A DNA stretch of 64,000 bases from NCBI GenBank assembly GCA_006503475.1, contig RSEH01000036.1:142854-206853 (forward strand), given 5' to 3'. Under the pieces are notes generated by a model that worked only from the letters and a program-made list of their open reading frames with translations, had not been told where the DNA came from and made no database searches. This DNA is from Stentor roeselii (lineage: Eukaryota > Ciliophora > Heterotrichea > Heterotrichida > Stentoridae). Below, piece by piece: positions 61,850 to 64,000 of the stretch. Every line of letters starts with the position of its first letter. Position 1 is the first letter of the stretch. The translations under genes were made by a program, and so were the position numbers.

Positions 61850-63080
61850 GCTTAATCTTTACCCGCAAAGAGGAAAAAATCTATTCGATTACTTCTTAAT
61901 CGGTGAGTTCTATCGTAAAGACATGAAAGACCTGGGAAGGGTTTTTCTCGAAATCGCTTTAACAAGGCTAGTCCAGAAGGAGTCAAATGGACTAGAAGAG
62001 TCTTTTTTTTAATTGATAAGCAATTCGAGAGACTCCTCCAAGAAAGGATTTTTCGGAGATGATCAAGAAGATGATTGCTTCGATTGATGTGGATCAGTCA
62101 TTCGAAGAAATGACAGAGACTTTATGTTATCTTCAAACCATTTTCACCCTGATATTTACTATGCAAATCCAGGTTATTTCACTCAGAACTCACATCAGAT
62201 GATATTTTCAATAAAATCACCGCTACTTGGGCTTTTGCACGCGAGGAAGAGTCAGAGGAAGACCTGCAAGAAGACCCTGCTCAGCCAGTCACAGTTCAGT
62301 CGATTTACTTTCAAAAGAATTGCTCATCAAACCCTGAAGACCCTTATCTTCTGTCAGCTTCCAAAAGAAACCCAACTGGAAACTTCGGGAATGTTGGAAG
62401 CAACTTTGTGGAAACTAAAAACAAGTCTCTTGTGAGTGTTTCATGAATTTCACGTGCATTAAGAAAACTATGAGAACAGAATCTTGGATGTTACGAAAAA
62501 GATTCCACACTTTATTTATCAGAACTGCAAAAAGTCTTTCCTTTTGACTTTTGAAGGAAATGTTGGAATTTTCTGAAACTTTTGAAAGAAAAATCTCAGA
62601 TTTGATGACTTGAATTAACAAAATCCTAGGAGTCTCAATAACAGCCGCAATATGGACAAGTGGTAAGTCGTATGATCAGCCGACTGTTAAAACGCGAGAA
62701 ACTGGAAAGAATCCTTCCAGGCAAAGCCGAGAGATCTGGCAGTGTAACTTGGAAATGATTCTCTGCCACATCCAGTCATACCTGCCAGAACACTCGAAGT
62801 CATTAAAAGCCCACGAAGTAGTCGCAGACCCCAGCTGCTATTCTCATTGAAAAAGATGATCTTTCAAAAAGGATCCAAAAAGTTCTGAAGCGCGAAATTT
62901 CAAAGGCAAACATCTCAAACAACCCTCAAAGTCTTGAGTCAGCCACCAAGGCCCTAGACAAAACACGAGTCAAGGCCCAGCCAAAAGGAAGTCAGCAAAG
63001 AGGTAAGAGTCAACTTTACAGCTGCCTGGTTGGCTGCAGGTGATCCTTTCAAACTTCTTCTAACACGAGTTCTTTAACGC
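61850..63080 (+). pseudogene. decayed gene(s) of unknown type
   Basis: GC content rises above the flanks and protein-like stretches appear in changing frames. Examples are YRKDMKDLGRVFLEIALTRL, EEESEEDLQEDPAQPVTVQS, NLEMILCHIQSYLPEHSKS and DDLSKRIQKVLKREISKANI. Stops and shifts break them every 100-250 bp. Parts could belong to one or more former genes; no family is recognised. The base composition fits former coding DNA. Confidence 0.4.
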
Positions 63081-63227
63081 AAACGGATGGGCATCTCTAT
63101 CTGTTATTAACTGACTGGAAGGCTACGCTAAGTTAGTCCCTGGGGTTCATAAGAACCCCAACAACACTTCTTATTCATATTTTCTTCCATTTTAGTGTTA
63201 GAATTGTAGAACTTTGATTATAATAAA

Positions 63228-64000
63228 ATGAAATGTCAAGTCTGCTCAACCCAAGCTTTTTTTATCTGTCACTGCTCTAATGCTTATCTGTGTAAAGCCC
63301 ATCTTGGTGAACACTTAGCTAAGAAAGAAAAGCATCAGCATGAACCGTTGTTCGAAGAACTTGACTCAATCAAAAAATCAATTCTCGATGACAAACTTCA
63401 TTATTGGATCCAATCTCTCAAATCTTTAAAGAAACAAGTTCATCTTCAAACTGAGGAGACAATCAAAACCATTAAAAACTGCAGCAACTCAGTTATCAAA
63501 CAAATCAACACTCTTGCCAAGCATTACCTCGACCTTATCACCATTTCAGCTTATCAAAAATCGCAGATTCAGGAAATTACATCAATAATTGCAACAGATA
63601 TTGTCGTTAACCAACTTAACTTGAACCATTTAAACCAAACTGCTTTGCAAGAATATTCTCAACAGCTCTATTCTTTCATCAATGATCCTGTAGAGGAGAA
63701 GCGATCCAGATACAACAAATTCCTTCAAAGTCACAACGGAGGATTCTATTGTCTTGCGATTTCCAGTGATGGACGGACTCTTGTCACTGGCTCGGAGGAC
63801 ACTTCTGTGAGGGTCTGGGACATTCAGACGAAAAGTCAAGTAGCTTGCCTTCTCCACCATAAATCGGATGTTTGGTGCATAGTAATTTCTAAGGACGGAG
63901 CAATCGCAGTTTCTGGATCTTTGGATAAGACTCTTGTTTTATGGGACATTCAAAAGAAATGCTTTCAAAATTTGTACTGTGGACATTCTGGAGCAGTTTA
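63228..64000 (+). CDS. B-box-like / WD40 repeat protein (3' truncated by window)
   Basis: The frame runs from ATG 63228 to the window end, 257 codons visible. An N-terminal Cys/His cluster (MKCQVCSTQAFFICHCSNAYLC then H residues at HLGEHL and KHQHE) resembles a B-box-type zinc finger. A helical, probably coiled-coil segment (~45-160) follows. WD40 repeats begin near residue 163 (GGFYCLAISSDGRTLVTGSED, VRVWDIQTK; then VSGSLDKTLVLWDI and GHSGAV). This layout, zinc finger plus coiled coil plus WD propeller, suits ubiquitin-ligase-like or scaffold roles, not proven. More WD repeats should lie beyond the window. Confidence 0.85.
   Translation, partial: MKCQVCSTQAFFICHCSNAYLCKAHLGEHLAKKEKHQHEPLFEELDSIKKSILDDKLHYWIQSLKSLKKQVHLQTEETIKTIKNCSNSVIKQINTLAKHYLDLITISAYQKSQIQEITSIIATDIVVNQLNLNHLNQTALQEYSQQLYSFINDPVEEKRSRYNKFLQSHNGGFYCLAISSDGRTLVTGSEDTSVRVWDIQTKSQVACLLHHKSDVWCIVISKDGAIAVSGSLDKTLVLWDIQKKCFQNLYCGHSGAV

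Noticed and set aside
1-64000. Bacterial or viral origin
   Set aside because: Spliceosomal micro-introns, SF3B5, SNARE, DHHC, COPII-like and PKD1-like genes are eukaryotic. There are no operon-type ribosome sites.
1-64000. tRNA, rRNA or CRISPR elements
   Set aside because: No T-loop-like or cloverleaf-compatible stretch, rRNA-like block or spaced direct repeats were seen by eye; a dedicated scan could still find a tRNA.

Overview
The window reads as nuclear DNA of a heterotrich ciliate close to Stentor. It is AT-rich and very gene-dense. All 23 introns that I can resolve are exactly 15 nt and fit GTA-N6-A-N2-YAG. Genes read cleanly in the standard code: TAA and TAG are the usual stops, ABHD17 ends in TGA, and long ORFs contain no internal TGA. 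Neighbouring genes are often 8 to 50 bp apart and head-to-head pairs share about 30 bp. There are no Shine-Dalgarno-led operons, CRISPR arrays or insertion sequences, and I found no tRNA or rRNA genes.

Layout. 1-10.6 kb is a packed housekeeping block: a Sec31-like C-terminus, a small zinc protein, a hypothetical, SF3B5 (with an intron directly after its ATG), a dually acylatable TH1-like protein, a hypothetical, a half-size ABCA transporter, ABHD17, ZC3H15, a small spliced coiled-coil gene and an endosomal Qa-SNARE. 10.6-13 kb is gene-poor and holds a Cys-rich gene relic. 13.0-33.4 kb is occupied by two giant tandem genes on the minus strand, separated by only 45 bp. They encode about 3,700-aa and 3,000-aa surface proteins built from Ig-like repeats, a REJ-like region and a C-terminal five-helix region resembling polycystin-1. 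The upstream one also has a LamG-like domain and 13 Cys-rich repeats. 33.5-43 kb returns to compact ordinary genes: a PRDX5-type peroxiredoxin, hypotheticals, an ACX4-like acyl-CoA dehydrogenase/oxidase, an ankyrin-DHHC palmitoyltransferase with two introns, a TPR protein and a divergent kinase. 43.5-48.2 kb holds a third giant surface protein, with the same N-terminal domain but a different, TRP-like membrane region.

48-63 kb contrasts sharply. Only a coiled-coil gene and an FMO look intact. Between them lie decayed genes: a P-loop GTPase, tubulin cofactor B (TBCB), a multi-membrane protein possibly of 7TM-RGS type, WD40 repeats and others, all broken by stops and frameshifts. There is also a 3 x 70-bp tandem repeat. 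The window ends inside an intact B-box-like/WD40 gene.

Most notable point: in the giant genes, nearly every Ig-like repeat starts with a phase-0 15-nt intron at the same place. Introns ending TAG create an in-frame stop and are visible. Those ending CAG read through as five extra residues (V-x-x-x-Q) and are invisible to ORF callers. Aligning the repeats exposes eight such hidden introns.
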